Positions 63,353 to 64,000 of a stretch of 64,000 nucleotides of DNA are shown here, in pieces. The notes beneath the pieces are model-generated. The model made no database searches. It saw nothing but the letters and a program-made list of their open reading frames with translations, and was not told the origin of the DNA. The position numbers and the translations under genes were made by a program. Positions within the stretch are counted from its first letter, which is position 1, and each line of letters opens with the position of its first letter. Location: the NCBI GenBank assembly GCA_035652095.1, contig DASREM010000056.1, forward strand, positions 1 through 64,000, given 5' to 3'. Source of the stretch: DASREM01 sp035652095. GTDB taxonomy: Bacteria; Acidobacteriota; Terriglobia; Terriglobales; Acidobacteriaceae.

Positions 63353-64000
63353 ATGCGCACTTTGAGCCCTGAACAATGGAGGGCGCTGAGCCCTCACTTG
63401 GAAACCGCGCTGGGAATGACCGCCGAGCAATGTTCGCGTTGGCTGGCAGGCCTTCGAACAGAGAGCCCTACGCTGGCTGCACAACTGGAGACGCTGCTGG
63501 GTGATCGCCGTGAGCTGTCGGAAGAGGGCTTTCTGGAAAACTCGCCTGTTTATTTCCCGGAAATCCTGGATGAGCCGTCCCAGGTCTTCGGGGCCTATAC
63601 CTTGCTCTCCCAGGTAGGGCAGGGCGGGATGGGGTCGGTTTGGGCCGCGGAGCGAAATGACGGGCGATTTGAGCGCCGCGTCGCGGTCAAGATCCTGAAT
63701 GTCGCGCTTATGGGTCGCGGTGGAGAAGAACGGTTCAAGCGCGAGGGTAGCATTCTTGCCCGCCTCGAACACAGGCATATTGCGACACTGCTGGATGCGG
63801 GAGTGTCGCCAGTGGGCCAGCCATACCTCGTTCTAGAGTACGTGGAAGGCGATCATATCGACCGTTACTGTGACGAGCGCAGGCTTAGCGTGCAAGCGCG
63901 ACTCGGGATCTTTCTTGATGTTTTGGACGCAGTCGCACACGCGCACGCGAACCTGATCGTGCACCGCGATATCAAGCCTTCCAATGTGCTGGTCCGAAAC
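63353..64000 (+). CDS. Serine/threonine protein kinase, N-terminal part (runs off window)
   Basis: 216 residues are visible before the right edge. After an 80-residue helical lead (MRTLSPEQWRALSPHLE...) the kinase domain begins: P-loop VGQGGMGSVW, catalytic Lys in RRVAVKILN, LEHRHIATLLDAG, hinge LVLEYVEGDHID, catalytic loop VHRDIKPSNVLV. AAGGAGAGC precedes ATG 63353. Paired with the ECF sigma factor; relatives often have TPR or beta-propeller C-termini, which are not visible here. Confidence 0.92.
   Translation, partial: MRTLSPEQWRALSPHLETALGMTAEQCSRWLAGLRTESPTLAAQLETLLGDRRELSEEGFLENSPVYFPEILDEPSQVFGAYTLLSQVGQGGMGSVWAAERNDGRFERRVAVKILNVALMGRGGEERFKREGSILARLEHRHIATLLDAGVSPVGQPYLVLEYVEGDHIDRYCDERRLSVQARLGIFLDVLDAVAHAHANLIVHRDIKPSNVLVRN

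Overview
The window looks like one chromosomal stretch of a free-living, GC-rich, Gram-negative-type bacterium, most likely an Acidobacteriota (Terriglobia/Koribacter-like). This is inferred from gene content and not from a marker gene: a fadN-fadA-fadE set, CRTAC1/ASPIC proteins, an ECF sigma factor next to a serine/threonine kinase, MacB-type permeases, many small secreted proteins, and intergenic short-word repeats. I see no plasmid, phage, transposase or CRISPR module.

Layout. 1-10.2 kb: a frameshifted secreted protein, then a fatty-acid beta-oxidation block (acyl-CoA dehydrogenase, thiolase, hydroxyacyl-CoA dehydrogenase/enoyl-CoA hydratase on the minus strand) interrupted by a GxxExxY gene, a TMEM175-type channel and an acyl-CoA synthetase. 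10.2-23.5 kb: VIT1-type transporter, NUDIX hydrolase, patatin, a PAS/degenerate-GGDEF protein leading into motA-motB, two MacB-like permeases without an ATPase, a GAF-GGDEF diguanylate cyclase, RodZ, an EamA exporter and a 56-residue zinc-ribbon protein. 23.8-35.4 kb: metK-ahcY (SAM cycle), VOC protein, methyltransferase, asnA, tldD-pmbA, a broken four-helix-bundle gene, PilZ plus an atypical response regulator, bacterioferritin and tRNA-Ser(GGA). 35.5-46.2 kb: exported alpha-hydroxy-acid oxidase, hypF-hypC-hypD-hypE hydrogenase maturation genes without structural genes, and a DoxX/glycosyltransferase operon. 46.2-52 kb: a tightly packed six-gene minus-strand operon chrB-pepE-ocd-chrA-methyltransferase-radical SAM/SPASM, the most unusual gene set here. 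52-64 kb: DUF4331, TPR and CRTAC1 proteins, a ROK kinase with a FucP-type sugar transporter, a phosphoesterase with four Ig-like repeats, and an ECF sigma factor followed by a protein kinase that runs off the right edge.

Cutting across all this is a second layer in the intergenic DNA. Many gaps carry short tandem-word arrays with a period of 7 (sometimes 8 or 9) bases. They belong to at least eight unrelated sequence families, often form inverted pairs about 30-90 bases apart, and repeatedly begin exactly at, or within a few bases of, the stop codon of the preceding gene. One 32-base array (31135-31166) recurs unchanged in inverted orientation at 33168-33199. Arrays of two families flank a four-helix-bundle gene and a GxxExxY gene. 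I regard this repeat layer, and the chr/radical-SAM operon, as the two candidates for an undescribed system.
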